Part shown: positions 27,828 through 37,221 of the stretch, piece by piece
Layout: each line of letters starts with the position of its first letter
How positions within the stretch are numbered: position 1 is the stretch's first letter
Program-made: the position numbers and the translations under genes
The notes under the pieces: model-generated
The model's database searches: none
The model's input: the letters and a program-made list of their open reading frames with translations, nothing else
What the model was told of the DNA's origin: nothing
Origin: PALSA-555 sp963821325
GTDB taxonomy: Bacteria; Actinomycetota; Acidimicrobiia; IMCC26256; PALSA-555
Reading direction: 5' to 3'
DNA: 64,000 nucleotides
NCBI GenBank assembly: GCA_963821325.1
Contig: CAWGDC010000003.1
Coordinates: 330,561-394,560, forward strand

Positions 27828-30628
27828 TTAGTTGTTCGTACCTGCGAACTGGAGGAGCTCCGCCCGGGCGAGGCTGATTGCGCCATCGAGGGTGAGGTGG
27901 CGGCCATCGGTCCATAGCTCCGTGTACTCGTCGGCGGCAAACGCCTGCCGGAGCTGATCGGCAAGTTGTTGTTGCATGGCTAGATCTCGCGGGGCTCCGA
28001 CAATTCTGCCTTCGTCGCGTAGGTGTGCGAGTGCGCCGAGGATCCGCACCGCGGTCGCGGGCGAGCCCAGCCGGGCAAGCAAGCCGGCGATCATGGCCAA
28101 GGCGATGCTCGCGTAGTACTCGGCTCCGGCCGCGTGGTGGTGTTCCAGCGCCTCCTCGAGTGCTTGGGCGGCTGCTCCGTACTCATGCAGCCGCAAATGG
28201 GCGACGCCCTTGAAGAACAGCGCCTGGTCGGCCATCGCAGAGCTCGGGCCTCTCGAGAGCAGGATGCTCTCGTCCAGCAGGGCAATCGCGGCCTCTGGGT
28301 CCGTCCGATACCGCGCCATGCCGCCAGCTTCAAGCGCCACGCCGAGGACGAATTCGTTGCCATGCGATCGGGCGAGCTCGATCGCCTGGTCGCCGAGCTC
28401 TCGTCCCCGATCATCGTCACCGGTCATCGAGAACATGACCGAGGCGATCGCGAGGCAGTGCGTCTCTCGGTACGGGTCGTGCGCTGAGCCGGCCGCCACC
28501 GCCGCTTGCTCGGCGAAGCGGCACGTCTCAGCAGGTCGATTCGTTACCAAGGCCGCGACCGCTAGCCCAATCAGCGCTTCGGCGATCGGCTCGTTCCCGG
28601 CTTCAGCTGAAGCCTCGAGGCTCTCCTGCAGCAGCTCGTGTCCTTGCTCGATGAGCGACAGATGGAGTGCCATCTGCCCACCGAGCGCGGCCAGCATGGA
28701 ACGCACCGGGAGCGACATTTGTGAGTCGAGCGCAAGAGCCTCCGTGATCCATGTGCGTGCGTCGCGGTAGTGACGTTGGTGCCACCAGAAGTGACCGAGG
28801 GCAAGTGTCATCCGGGTGAGCTTCGCGGGGTCGTGGTCTCGAACCCAGGTCAGCGCCGCATGCAGGTTGTCGCGCTCCTCCTCAAGCCGTTGGGTCCAGG
28901 CGATGTCATCGGTTCCAATGATGTGTGGCGCAGCTTGCTCGGCGAACTGCACGTAGTAGTCGGCATGGCGGCTGCGGACGCCGGCCGGCGCCTCGAGCTC
29001 CTCGAGACGGTCAGCGGCGTACTCGCGCATCGTGTCCAACAAGCGGTATCGGATCGTCGCTGGGCCCTCGTCGAGCAGCACCATCGACTTCGCCACGAGC
29101 CCGCCCAGCGTGTCGAGCACCGCCAGCGCATCGGCCTCATCGTCGGCCACGACCGCTTCGGCAGCCTCCAGCGTGAAGCCGCCCGCGAACACCGACAGAC
29201 GAGCAAAGGTCACCTGCTCGGCTCCTCGAGCAGGTCGTAGGACCAGTCCACCGCGGCGCGCAGGGTTTGATGGCGAGCCAGCGCCGTACGGCGTCCCTGC
29301 GACGAGCAGCCGAAACCGCTCATCGAGTCGCTCGAGGATGCTCTGTGGGCTCATCGACTGCACCCGAGCCGCCGCAAGCTCGATCGCGAGCGGTATCCCA
29401 TCCAAGCGCCGACACAAGGTGGCGATCACCCCGGCGTTGTCGTCGTTCAGCTCAAAGCCTTCGCGGGCCCGCTCGCCCGCTCGACGAACAGCCGCACCGC
29501 GTCACTGGCAAGGATGTCCCCCAGGATCCCAGCATCGCCCGTATCCGGAACCCCAAGGGGCCCCACCGCAAGCACACGCTCGCCCTCCACCCCTAGCGGC
29601 TCCCGACTGGTCGACACCACCACGATGGCCTGGCAACGCTCAGTGACGAGCTCAACGAGGCTCGCCACTGCCGCGATCACATGCTCACAGTTGTCGAGGA
29701 TGATCAGCGCCCGAGCATCCCGAGCCGCTGCCACGATCGCGTCCTCGGCGGGACCCTGTCGACGATCAGGCAACCGCATCGCGCTCGCGACCGCGGCAGC
29801 CACCAGGGACGTCGTCGTCGAGCGGCGCGAGATCGACAAACCACACCCCATCATCGAAGCGTGGCATCAGGGATGCGGCGGCCTGCAGCGCCAAACGCGT
29901 CTTGCCTACCCCGCCCACCCCGGTCAGGGTCACCACCCGGGAGCGATCCAACAACTTGGCGAACTTCCCTAACTCCTCCTCGCGGCCAATGAACTCGGTC
30001 CGCTGCGACGGCAGATTGCTCGGGATCGCATCGAGGCTCCGAAGCGGCGGGAAGTCACGCTCAAGACTCGGATGGGCGACCTGAAACACCTGCTCCGGGC
30101 GACCCAGATCCCGCAATTCGTACGAACCCAGATCAACCAGATCCAGCCCACCGGACAGCGCGTCTCGCACCAAGTCCGCGGTCACCTGGGAACACAGGAT
30201 CTGGCCCCCATGACCGATCGCCATGAGCCGCGCCGCCCGGTTCAACGCCGGCCCGAAATAGTCGCCCGACCGAAGACTGGCCGTCCCACTGTGCAGCCCC
30301 ATCCGCACCCGAAGCGACCCGACCTCGCCCCACTCCTCAGCTCCCAACGCCCGCTGCGCACCGACAGCTGCCGCCACCGCATCTGGCGCAACGCGAACAC
30401 GGCGTGGATGCCGTCGCCCGTCGTCTTCACCACCTGGCCGGCATGCGACTCCACGGCGCCACGAAGGATCGCGTCGTGACGAGCCAGCGGCTCCTGCATC
30501 GCCTCCCCGTGCTGCTCCCACAGCCGCGTCGAACCTTCCAGGTCCGTGAACAGAAACGTCACCGTCCCCGACGGCAGATCCGCCACCTCGACCCCCTGCG
30601 CTGAGCCCAGTACAGCACTCGACGCCAT
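27828..30628 (-). CDS. class III cyclase-STAND ATPase-TPR regulator, paralogue B (frameshifted)
   Basis: Start ATG 30628. Same architecture as A: cyclase (LPSGTVTFLFTDLEGSTRLWE, VVKTTGDGIHAVFA, then in another frame YFGPALNRAARLMAIGHGG), STAND ATPase (FIGREEELGKFAKLL, Walker A LTGVGGVGKTRLAL, ALIILDNCEHVIAA, LCRRLDGIPLAIELAAARVQ), and a long TPR-like C-terminal half (SLEASAEAGNEPIAEALIGLAV; ARLGSPATAVRILGALAHLRDE). About 930 codons. Frame changes near 30385, 29825, 29455 and a compensating pair near 29300-29235. Its promoter region holds the 54-bp repeat, a hairpin and CTGGTAGG repeats. Confidence 0.8.
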
Positions 30629-30700
30629 CCCACCCCTTCCGACCCCGTAGAGCTCCGACACACCCAGCCAAAGCGCACCGAAGGCGAGCAACTCAACGCC

Positions 30701-30754
30701 CGAGACCACTCCCAGCCTCGACAACCCGACTACCAGGCAGATACACCCTTGCAG
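30701..30754 (+). repeat. 54-55-bp dispersed repeat, copy 2
   Basis: Matches 4910-4964. It ends CCCTTGCAG, a reverse-orientation CTGCAAG motif, and lies upstream of cyclase gene B. Confidence 0.75.
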
Positions 30755-30755
30755 T

Positions 30756-30775
30756 TCACGCCCTCCCGGGCGTGA
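30756..30775. terminator. perfect 8-bp hairpin
   Basis: TCACGCCC and GGGCGTGA form a perfect stem around TCCC, immediately after the 54-bp repeat. There is no T-run on either side, so it could be an attenuator, a protein site or a weak terminator rather than a classical terminator. Confidence 0.45.
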
Positions 30776-30790
30776 GCTGACGCGAGGTGG

Positions 30791-30882
30791 TAGCGCGCCA
30801 GGTAGGTGGGAGCCCTCGACCGGGAGCGCTGGTAGGAGTTCGCGAACGACGTGGCGCGCTACCTGGTAGGTCATCTGGTAGG
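30791..30882. promoter_or_regulatory. inverted repeat and CTGGTAGG direct repeats upstream of the excisionase-like gene
   Basis: TAGCGCGCCA (30791-30800) and its exact complement TGGCGCGCTA (30852-30861) flank the region. CTGGTAGG occurs at 30829-30836, 30863-30870 and 30875-30882, and CCAGGTAGG is nearby at 30799. Such clustered short repeats beside int/xis genes are often recombination directionality or repressor binding sites. Confidence 0.5.
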
Positions 30883-30943
30883 TGCCAGGCGCATCATCGG
30901 CGTCCCCGAATGTCTGCCGTTCGAAGCCTGGGAGGCGTCGTCC

Positions 30944-31210
30944 ATGAGAGAGCTCAGCCTTGTCGGTGCCGATATCGAAAGACCTGACCCGTTCGATCTC
31001 CGCGAGTCTCACGTCCTTGCACTGTCGATCGACGAGGTCGCCACGGTCCTGCGGGTCAACCGCAAGACGGTGGTGGCGATGATCGAACGGGGTGAGCTCA
31101 CCGAGGTCCGGTATGCCCGGCGTCGCTGGGTGCCGACTCATGTACTGCGGTCGTTCCTGCTCCTGGACGGCCCTGCTCGGTCGTCCGTTGCTGGCTCGTC
31201 CAGCAGCTGA
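30944..31210 (+). CDS. helix-turn-helix excisionase-like DNA-binding protein
   Basis: 88 residues from ATG 30944, preceded by GGAGG at 30931-30935. ALSIDEVATVLRVNRKTVVAMIERGELTEVRYARRRWVP is a MerR/excisionase-type winged helix-turn-helix. It is convergent with the integrase gene and overlaps its 3' end by 73 bases. In integrative elements a protein of this size and position normally acts as the recombination directionality factor; here that is inference from context. Confidence 0.75.
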   Translation: MRELSLVGADIERPDPFDLRESHVLALSIDEVATVLRVNRKTVVAMIERGELTEVRYARRRWVPTHVLRSFLLLDGPARSSVAGSSSS

Positions 31211-32337
31211 CCAAGGATCGCCGCCGCTTCACGGTCCCGGCCGGGCAGCCAGTGCGAGTAGATGTCCAGCGTGGTGCTGGCACGGGCGTGGCCGAGGCGA
31301 CCGGCGACGGTCCGCACGTCCACACCCGCGGCGATGAGCCGGGTGGCTGCGAGGTGTCGGGTTGCGTCCTTGAGACTGAAGCCCGAGAGGCCGGTGCGTC
31401 GCAGCAGCTTGTCGAAGGTCGTCGTGCAGTTGTCGGGCCGCAGCGGATGGGTTCCGCCAGGCCGGCGGGAGAACACGAACGCGTCAGCGCTCAGCTCGCC
31501 GCCGCAGGCCGTAGCGGCCGCCTGCGCCGACGCGAGGTGCTGGCGGAGCCGATCAAGGGTCCCATCGTCAAGCGCGACCGTCCGCCGGTTGTGGGTCTTG
31601 GTGGGGCGCTCCTGCACTCCCCCGTCGACGACGATGACTGCCCGCTCGATGGTGACCGTCCTCGCGTCCACGTCGACGTCGCGCCAACGCAGGGCGCAGA
31701 GCTCGCCGCGGCGCGCCCCGGTCGCCGCGGCGACGCGGAGCACGACTGCGAACAGCGGATCGTGGCGCTCGGCTGCATCGACGAGGCGCGCCAACTCGTC
31801 GGGACTGGGAGGTGTCACGATCGGACGGTGGACCGTCGGAGGCTCGGCCCAGCTGGCCGGGTTCCGACTGAGCCATCCCCACCGGACCGCCCGGTCGAGC
31901 GCAGCACGGGCGACCAGATGGGTCTTGAGGATCGTGGCCGGACTCAGACTCATCGCCAGCGTCGGATAGAGGTCGTCGAACGCCTTCGTGGTGAGTCGAT
32001 CAAGTCGCTCGGCGCCGAGCGCGGGCTTGAGGTGCTGGCCGATGGAGGCCCGGTAGCGGGCGATCGTGGTGGGCGACAGGTCGGCCGCGATCTTGAACGA
32101 CAGCCACTCGTCGAGCAGCTCGGCGAACGTGGCGGAGCCTCGCTCGACCCGCTCTGAGTCCACCGATCCAGCCTCGAGGTCGGTGAGCAGCGACCGGAGG
32201 GCTCGCTGGGCCTCTGCTTTGGAACCGTGCACGGTGAGCGACTTCTGGCGGTACCGGCCGGTCCGGGGGTCGCGACCGAGCGCGACCCTGATCTCGTAAC
32301 GCTTCCCGGGCACCTTGGCCCGGATGCTGCCTCGCAC
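31138..32337 (-). CDS. tyrosine-type site-specific integrase
   Basis: 399 residues from ATG 32337. Arm-binding N-terminus (YEIRVALGRDPRTGRYRQKS), core-binding domain (FAELLDEWLSFKIAADLSPTTIARYR), catalytic domain with the first Arg in AAATGARRGELCALRW, Lys in TKTHNRRTVAL, box II SLKDATRHLAATRLIAAG, LGHARASTTLDIYSHWL with the Tyr nucleophile. In box II the usual HxxR reads DxxR (Asp-Ala-Thr-Arg), a substitution worth noting. The start lies 94 bases from the 3' end of tRNA-Val(CAC), the attachment site, so it should catalyse integration and excision of the element from 10.56 to 32.43 kb. Confidence 0.9.
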   Translation of the reverse strand: MRGSIRAKVPGKRYEIRVALGRDPRTGRYRQKSLTVHGSKAEAQRALRSLLTDLEAGSVDSERVERGSATFAELLDEWLSFKIAADLSPTTIARYRASIGQHLKPALGAERLDRLTTKAFDDLYPTLAMSLSPATILKTHLVARAALDRAVRWGWLSRNPASWAEPPTVHRPIVTPPSPDELARLVDAAERHDPLFAVVLRVAAATGARRGELCALRWRDVDVDARTVTIERAVIVVDGGVQERPTKTHNRRTVALDDGTLDRLRQHLASAQAAATACGGELSADAFVFSRRPGGTHPLRPDNCTTTFDKLLRRTGLSGFSLKDATRHLAATRLIAAGVDVRTVAGRLGHARASTTLDIYSHWLPGRDREAAAILGQLLDEPATDDRAGPSRSRNDRST

Positions 32338-32429
32338 ATCCCCTCCAGACGATTCTGGGATCGTTCTGGGACGCGAGGAACCGCGATTCGGGGACGGGGA
32401 CGGCGCAGGTCCCTGACCTGCGCCGATGC

Positions 32430-32472
32430 GTGGGCGCTACTGGTTTCGAACCAGTGACCTCTGCCGTGTGAA
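32430..32472 (-). other. attachment site (att) inside tRNA-Val(CAC)
   Basis: 43 bp identical to 10563-10605, from the anticodon loop to one base past the 3' end of the tRNA. Integration here keeps the tRNA intact and places the integrase beside its 3' end. Confidence 0.88.
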
Positions 32473-32502
32473 GGCAGCGCTCTCCCGCTGAGCTAAGCGC
32501 CC
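32431..32502 (-). tRNA. tRNA-Val(CAC)
   Basis: 72 nt on the minus strand. Acceptor GGGCGCT/AGCGCCC plus A, D arm GCTC...GAGC, anticodon stem CTGCC/GGCAG with loop TTCACAC (anticodon CAC, valine), T stem ACTGG/CCAGT with loop TTCGAAA. CCA is not encoded. Its 3' 42 nt are the attachment core duplicated at 10563-10605. Confidence 0.95.
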
Positions 32503-32770
32503 GACTGTCAGGGTGGGACCGCGCATTGTAGGGGTGGCTGGGCGACGGGCCTCGGCCGGGTGGAGCGGCTCGGCGGCGATGGCGGGCTGCGCCTCGTGGG
32601 CTGGCGGGCTGCGGTGGGGACCCGGCGCGGTCCAGGGTTCTTGGGGGATGAGCCGACACGCGGGAGCCCCGACGCGTGGGAGAATGGGGTCGTTGGGACC
32701 TCGGTGCCGGCGCCGCCGCGCCTGAGCCGCCGGAGGGACGGGCCGAGGTCCGTGAGAGGTAGGTGACCAG

Positions 32771-33181
32771 GTGCCCAGGAAGGGACGTGCTCGCCGGTTC
32801 CGCGAGGCCCGCGAGCTCAAGCAGGGCTTCGACGACGGCCTGTTCTCCGAGTCGGACCGGACGCTGGCCGACCTCGAGGAGACCGACGACGACGACTCGG
32901 CGTGGGCGGACGAGGCCGACGATCACGGCGAGGAGTGGGACGAGGACGACCCGCTCCGGATCGACGAGCGGGGGCGTAGGCCCCGCGCGACGAACGCGGG
33001 GCAGTCTCAGGTCGTCCGCGGGTCGGGCCGGTCGGGGTCGAGGTCGAAGCGGCGGATCGCCTCGGCGACCCGCTCGCCCTTCAGGTCGCCTCGGCGGGCC
33101 AGCGATTCGAGCACGGCGACGACGAGGTGGGCGGCATCGACCTCGAAGTGGCGTCGCAGCGCCATCCGGGTGTCGGAGTAG
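32771..33181 (+). CDS. small acidic hypothetical protein
   Basis: Starts GTG 32771 after a GAGAGGT stretch. The first ~75 residues have a basic head (PRKGRARRFREARELKQGF) and a strongly acidic middle (LEETDDDDSAWADEADDHGEEWDEDD). The last part of the frame overlaps the 3' end of aceE on the other strand and is unlikely to be informative. No family recognised; a frameshift could shorten it. Moderate to low confidence. Confidence 0.42.
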   Translation: MPRKGRARRFREARELKQGFDDGLFSESDRTLADLEETDDDDSAWADEADDHGEEWDEDDPLRIDERGRRPRATNAGQSQVVRGSGRSGSRSKRRIASATRSPFRSPRRASDSSTATTRWAASTSKWRRSAIRVSE

Positions 33182-35698
33182 CCGAAGCCGTCGGTGCCGA
33201 GTGACACGAACGAGCGGCGGCACGAACCGGGCGATCTGGTCCGGGACGGCCTTGACGAAGTCGGTCACTGCCACGATCGGGCCGTCGACGTCGCCCAGGC
33301 ACTGCGTCACGTACGGCACCTCCGGCGCGTCGGTGGGATGGAGGCGGTTCCAGCGCTCGACGCCGAGCGCCTCGTCGCGCAGCACCTTGTAGCTGGTGGC
33401 GCTCCACACGTCGGCGGCGACGTTGAACTCCTCGGCGAGCGTGACCTGCGCGTCGAGCGCCGCCAGCATCGCCGTGCCGCTCGCCACGATTTGCGCGTGG
33501 TGCTTGCGGTCGCGGGCGGCCGGGCCGGAAGCGGTAGAGGCCGCGCGACAATGCCGTCCTCGACGCCGTCGGGCATGGCCGGCATGGGGTACGTCTCGTT
33601 GTACAGCGTGAGGTAGTAGAAGCAGTCCTCGGGTTCCGGGCCGTACATGCGCTCGATGCCGTCGCGGACGATCACAGCCATCTCGTACGCGAACGCCGGC
33701 GTCGTAGGCGTGGCAGTTCGGGTACGCGGCGGCGTACAGGTGGCTCTGGCCGTCGCAGTGCTGCAGCCCTTCCCCGGCGAGGGTGGTGCGTCCCGCGGTG
33801 GCGCCGAGCAGGAACCCGCGGCCGCGCTGGTCCCCGAAGCTCCAGATCAGGTCGCCGACGCGCTGGAAGCCGAACATCGAATAGAAGATGAAGAAGGGGA
33901 TCATCGGCTCGCCCCAGGTCGCGTAGGCGGTGCCTGCTGCGGTGCAGCTCGCCATCGACCCGGCTTCGGTGATGCCCTCCTCGAGCAGCCGGCCGGTGCG
34001 GGATTCCTGGTAGGAGAGGAGCAGCGCGGCGTCGACGGGCTCGTAGGACTGGCCGAACGGCGCGTAGATCTGCACCTCGCGGAAGAGCGCGTCGAGCCCG
34101 AAGGTGCGGGCCTCGTCGGGGATGATCGGCACGACCCGCCGTCCGAGCTGCGGGTGGCGCAGCAGGTTGCGCAGCAGCCGGGCGAAGGCGGTGGTGGTCG
34201 AAGCCTGGATCCTCTCGCCGGTCCCGGCGAGCAGGTCGGCGTAGGTGGCCGGCTCGGGCAGCGCGATCGACCGGCGGCGCACGACGCGCTCGGGCAGGTA
34301 TCCGTGGAGCGCGCGGCGACGGGCGATGAGGTACTCGTGCTCCGCTGAGCCGACGCCGGGGTGGTAGTAGGGCGGGTCGCCTTCCTCGAGGTCGCTGTCC
34401 GGGATGGGGAGGAAGAGGCGGTCCCGGAAGCGCTTCAGGGACGCGACGTCGAGCTTCTTGACCTGATGCGTGGCGTTGCGCGCCTCGAGCCCTTCGCCGA
34501 GGGTCCAGCCCTTGATGGTCTTCGCGAGGATCACCGTGGGGCTGCCGCGGTGCTCGACCGCCAGCTTGTAGGCCGAGTACAGCTTTCGGTAGTCGTGCCC
34601 GCCGCGGGGGAGGCGCTGGAGGTCCTCGTCGGTCAGATGCTCGACGAGGGCGCGCAGGCGCGGGTCCGGCCCGAAGAAGTGCTCTCGGATGTACGCGCCG
34701 CTCTCGACGGCGTACTTCTGGAACTCGCCGTCGACGGTGGTGTTCATCTGGTTGACGAGCACCCCGTCGACGTCGCGGGCGAGCAGCTCGTCCCACCCGC
34801 GACCCCAGATAACCTTGATGACGTTCCACCCGGCACCGTGGAACGTCGCTTCGAGCTCCTGGATGATCTTGCCGTTGCCGCGCACGGGCCCGTCGAGGCG
34901 CTGCAGGTTGCAGTTGACGACGAAGATCAGGTTGTCGAGCTGCTCGCGTGCGGCGATCGAGAGGCCGGCCATCGCCTCGGGCTCGTCCATCTCACCGTCG
35001 CCGACGAAGCACCACACCTTCGCCTCGCTGGTGTCGACGATCTCGTGGTGCAGCAGGTAGCGGTTGAAGCGGGCCTGGTAGATGGCGTTGAGCGGCCCGA
35101 GCCCCATCGACACGGTCGGGAACTCCCAGAACTCGGGGAGGCGCCGCGGGTGCGGGTAGCTCGGCAGGCCGCCCCCGAAGACCTCACGGCGGAACCGGTC
35201 GAGCTGCTCCTCGTCGAGGCGCCCCTCCAGGAACGCGCGGGCATAGATCCCGGGTGCGGCGTGCCCTTGCACGAACACCTGGTCGCCGAAGCCGCCGTCG
35301 CTCTTGCCGTGGAAGAAGTGGTTGAACCCGACGTCGTAGAGCGCGGCCGCGGACGCGAATGTGGAGAGGTGGCCGCCGAGCCCGTCGAAGCGGCGGTTGG
35401 AGCGATCCACCATCGCCATCGCGTTCCAGCGGATCGCGGCGCGGATGCGCTTCTCGAGCGCTTCGTCGCCGGGGAACCACGGCTCCTGCTCCGGCGGGAT
35501 GGTGTTGATGTAGTCGGTGGTCACCATCGCCGGGACCCCGACGCCTTGCTCCCGGGCGCGCTCCATGAGTCGGGCGAGCAGGTAGCGGGCCCGGGCGCGG
35601 CCCCGGACGTCAATGACCGAGTCGAGCGAGTCGAGCCACTCGGTCGTCTCGCTCGGATCGATGTCCGGCAGCTGATGCACGAACCCGTCGATCAGCAT
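33007..35698 (-). CDS. aceE: pyruvate dehydrogenase E1 component, homodimeric type (frameshifted)
   Basis: From ATG 35698 the product follows AceE closely: TTDYINTIPPEQEPWFPGDE, GHLSTFASAAALYDVGFNHFF, the thiamine-diphosphate motif CFVGDGEMDEPEAMAGL...VVNCNLQRLDGPVRGN, ESRTGRLLEEGITEAGSM, MIPFFIFYSMFGFQRVGD. Frameshifts near 33705, 33545 and 33230 interrupt the C-terminal third (MAVIVRDGIERMYGPEPEDC; VASGTAMLAALDAQ; SLGTDGFGYSDTRMALRRHF), ending at 33007. About 895 codons. E1 decarboxylates pyruvate and transfers acetyl to lipoyl-E2. As this is usually an essential housekeeping gene, its breaks argue for sequence errors. The same reading frame runs on through the tRNA and integrase region by chance. 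Confidence 0.9.
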
Positions 35699-35805
35699 CC
35701 GCTCTCCATCGACTCGGCTTGCCCCACGATACGGCGTCCATCACCGCATCGGCCCACCATGCGCCCCGGCCGCGCCGACGGGTGCGGGGGGTCGCCCTCG
35801 TCCAA

Positions 35806-37086
35806 CTAGTGGGCAGCGAAGAGCGCGAAGAAGTCCCGCTCGCCGGGCGTCAGGTAGTGGTCCTCGGGCCGGACCATGGTGTCTAGGAGCTTGACCCCAT
35901 GGACGTCGGTCGGGTCAGGGCTGTTCTGGGCAAACGTGAACGCCGACACCCAGTCGGTGTTGATGTCGAGCTCCATCGCCCGGACCGCGCCGGCCCGCTG
36001 CAGCAGGATGGCGAGCGACTCGATGCTCAAGCCGGGACCGCCGACGTAGATCAGCGCGCCGCTGGCGTCGGTGCCGACGCCGGAGCGCCAGACGTAGAGG
36101 CTGTTGCCGAGGGTCGCGCCCCACTTGCTGTTCGAGTCGCTCGCGAGGCCGGGCTCGAGCTGCCCGTTGTCGACGAGCAGCGCCAGGTTCTGGCGGACGG
36201 TGCTGATCGTGGGGCCCAGCGTGAAGTCTCGACCCCACAGCCCGACGGTCGCTCGGCCCGACGTGTCGATGACGAGGGACGCGACGCCGTTCACCAAGGG
36301 GTGGATCTGCTGGCCGAAGTTGTAGTAGCCGCCACGGGAGTCGCTGATCTTGAAGCCGGAGTTGAACGCCGCGACGAGCGCAGCACGCTGCGCGACGGGG
36401 ACCTCGGCGCCATACGGGTTCGGGCCGCCGGGCTCGAGGGTGCCGGGCACCAGCGTCGCCTTCAACAGGTTGGTGTCCATCCACATCGCGGCCGCGACCA
36501 GGCTGGTGTGGAGCGCGTCGGGCCGGAAGTACGTCGTGTAGACGGCGGGGATGCCGGCGACGGCGCGCCCGGTCGGCTGCCAGACCCCTTCGCCGGGGAG
36601 CGGCGTGGTGACGACAGGCTGCATGTTCACGGGTGGTGGGAAGTGCGCGACGGCGACCGGCGCGTTGCTGCGGGCCCGGGCGTTGCCGCTGACCGCCCCG
36701 GCCTTCGGCAGCCCGTTCTTGGGCTTCCCGCCGATCGGCGGCGGGTTGTTGGCGTAGTACCAGTGCTCGACGGTATTGACGACGCCGTTCATCCCGTTGC
36801 CCTTGAGCCACTCGATGCTGCGCAGGCTGACGGGGTCGGACCCGGTGGCGGTGATGGCGCGGTAGTACGACACGAGGGCGGGGAGCAGCAGCACGACGAG
36901 GGCGCCCGCGACGATGCGGCGCACGAGGCGGTGGCGACGCCGACGGTCTCGGACGCGCGCCGCCTCGGCGACCTCGCGGCCTCGACGGCGCGGCGGTGGG
37001 ACCGCCGGCCCGGATTGGCCGCGGACGCGCCCGTGCGGCTGCGTGGGCGCATCGGCGCTGACCGCGTCATGCCGGATCGTGCTCAT
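35806..37086 (-). CDS. phosphodiester glycosidase (NAGPA)-domain exported protein
   Basis: 426 residues, intact. Arg-rich cytoplasmic head, one transmembrane segment (IVAGALVVLLLPALVSYYRAI, about residues 58-78), then an extracytoplasmic domain matching the phosphodiester glycosidase/DUF2233 family: 'AALVAAFNSGFKISDSRGGYYNFGQQ', VDNGQLEPGL and a terminal VRAMELDINTDWVSAFTF. Related proteins cleave or bind sugar-phosphodiester linkages in cell-envelope polymers. It lies upstream of a decaprenyl-phosphate phosphoribosyltransferase gene, consistent with envelope work. Confidence 0.75.
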   Translation of the reverse strand: MSTIRHDAVSADAPTQPHGRVRGQSGPAVPPPRRRGREVAEAARVRDRRRRHRLVRRIVAGALVVLLLPALVSYYRAITATGSDPVSLRSIEWLKGNGMNGVVNTVEHWYYANNPPPIGGKPKNGLPKAGAVSGNARARSNAPVAVAHFPPPVNMQPVVTTPLPGEGVWQPTGRAVAGIPAVYTTYFRPDALHTSLVAAAMWMDTNLLKATLVPGTLEPGGPNPYGAEVPVAQRAALVAAFNSGFKISDSRGGYYNFGQQIHPLVNGVASLVIDTSGRATVGLWGRDFTLGPTISTVRQNLALLVDNGQLEPGLASDSNSKWGATLGNSLYVWRSGVGTDASGALIYVGGPGLSIESLAILLQRAGAVRAMELDINTDWVSAFTFAQNSPDPTDVHGVKLLDTMVRPEDHYLTPGERDFFALFAAH

Positions 37087-37221
37087 CGAGGCCGTGCTTT
37101 GGGGTGGCGGGGCAGCGTTGCCCAGATCCGGGGTCGGGCCCCGGGGCGTACCCGCGGGGTGAGCCTACCGGCCGGGGTTCGTCGGGAGCGCGCCACGGGC
37201 GGGCGGGGCGCCTGGGTCACC

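Noticed and set aside
24119..30754. Integron attC sites for the cassette-like motifs
   Set aside because: The motifs lack the GTTRRRY / RYYYAAC ends and the long imperfect hairpin of attC, and no integron integrase is present.
30829..30882. CRISPR-like or origin iterons
   Set aside because: The CTGGTAGG repeats are short, unevenly spaced and few; no Cas or replication initiator gene is nearby. Better read as regulatory or recombination sites.
32000..33006. Extension of the aceE reading frame through the tRNA and integrase
   Set aside because: The frame stays open by chance after aceE's own frameshifts; the true aceE stop is at 33007 in another frame.
34361..35809. 482-codon open frame on the plus strand
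   Set aside because: Antisense shadow of aceE with low-complexity Val/Glu/Asp composition.
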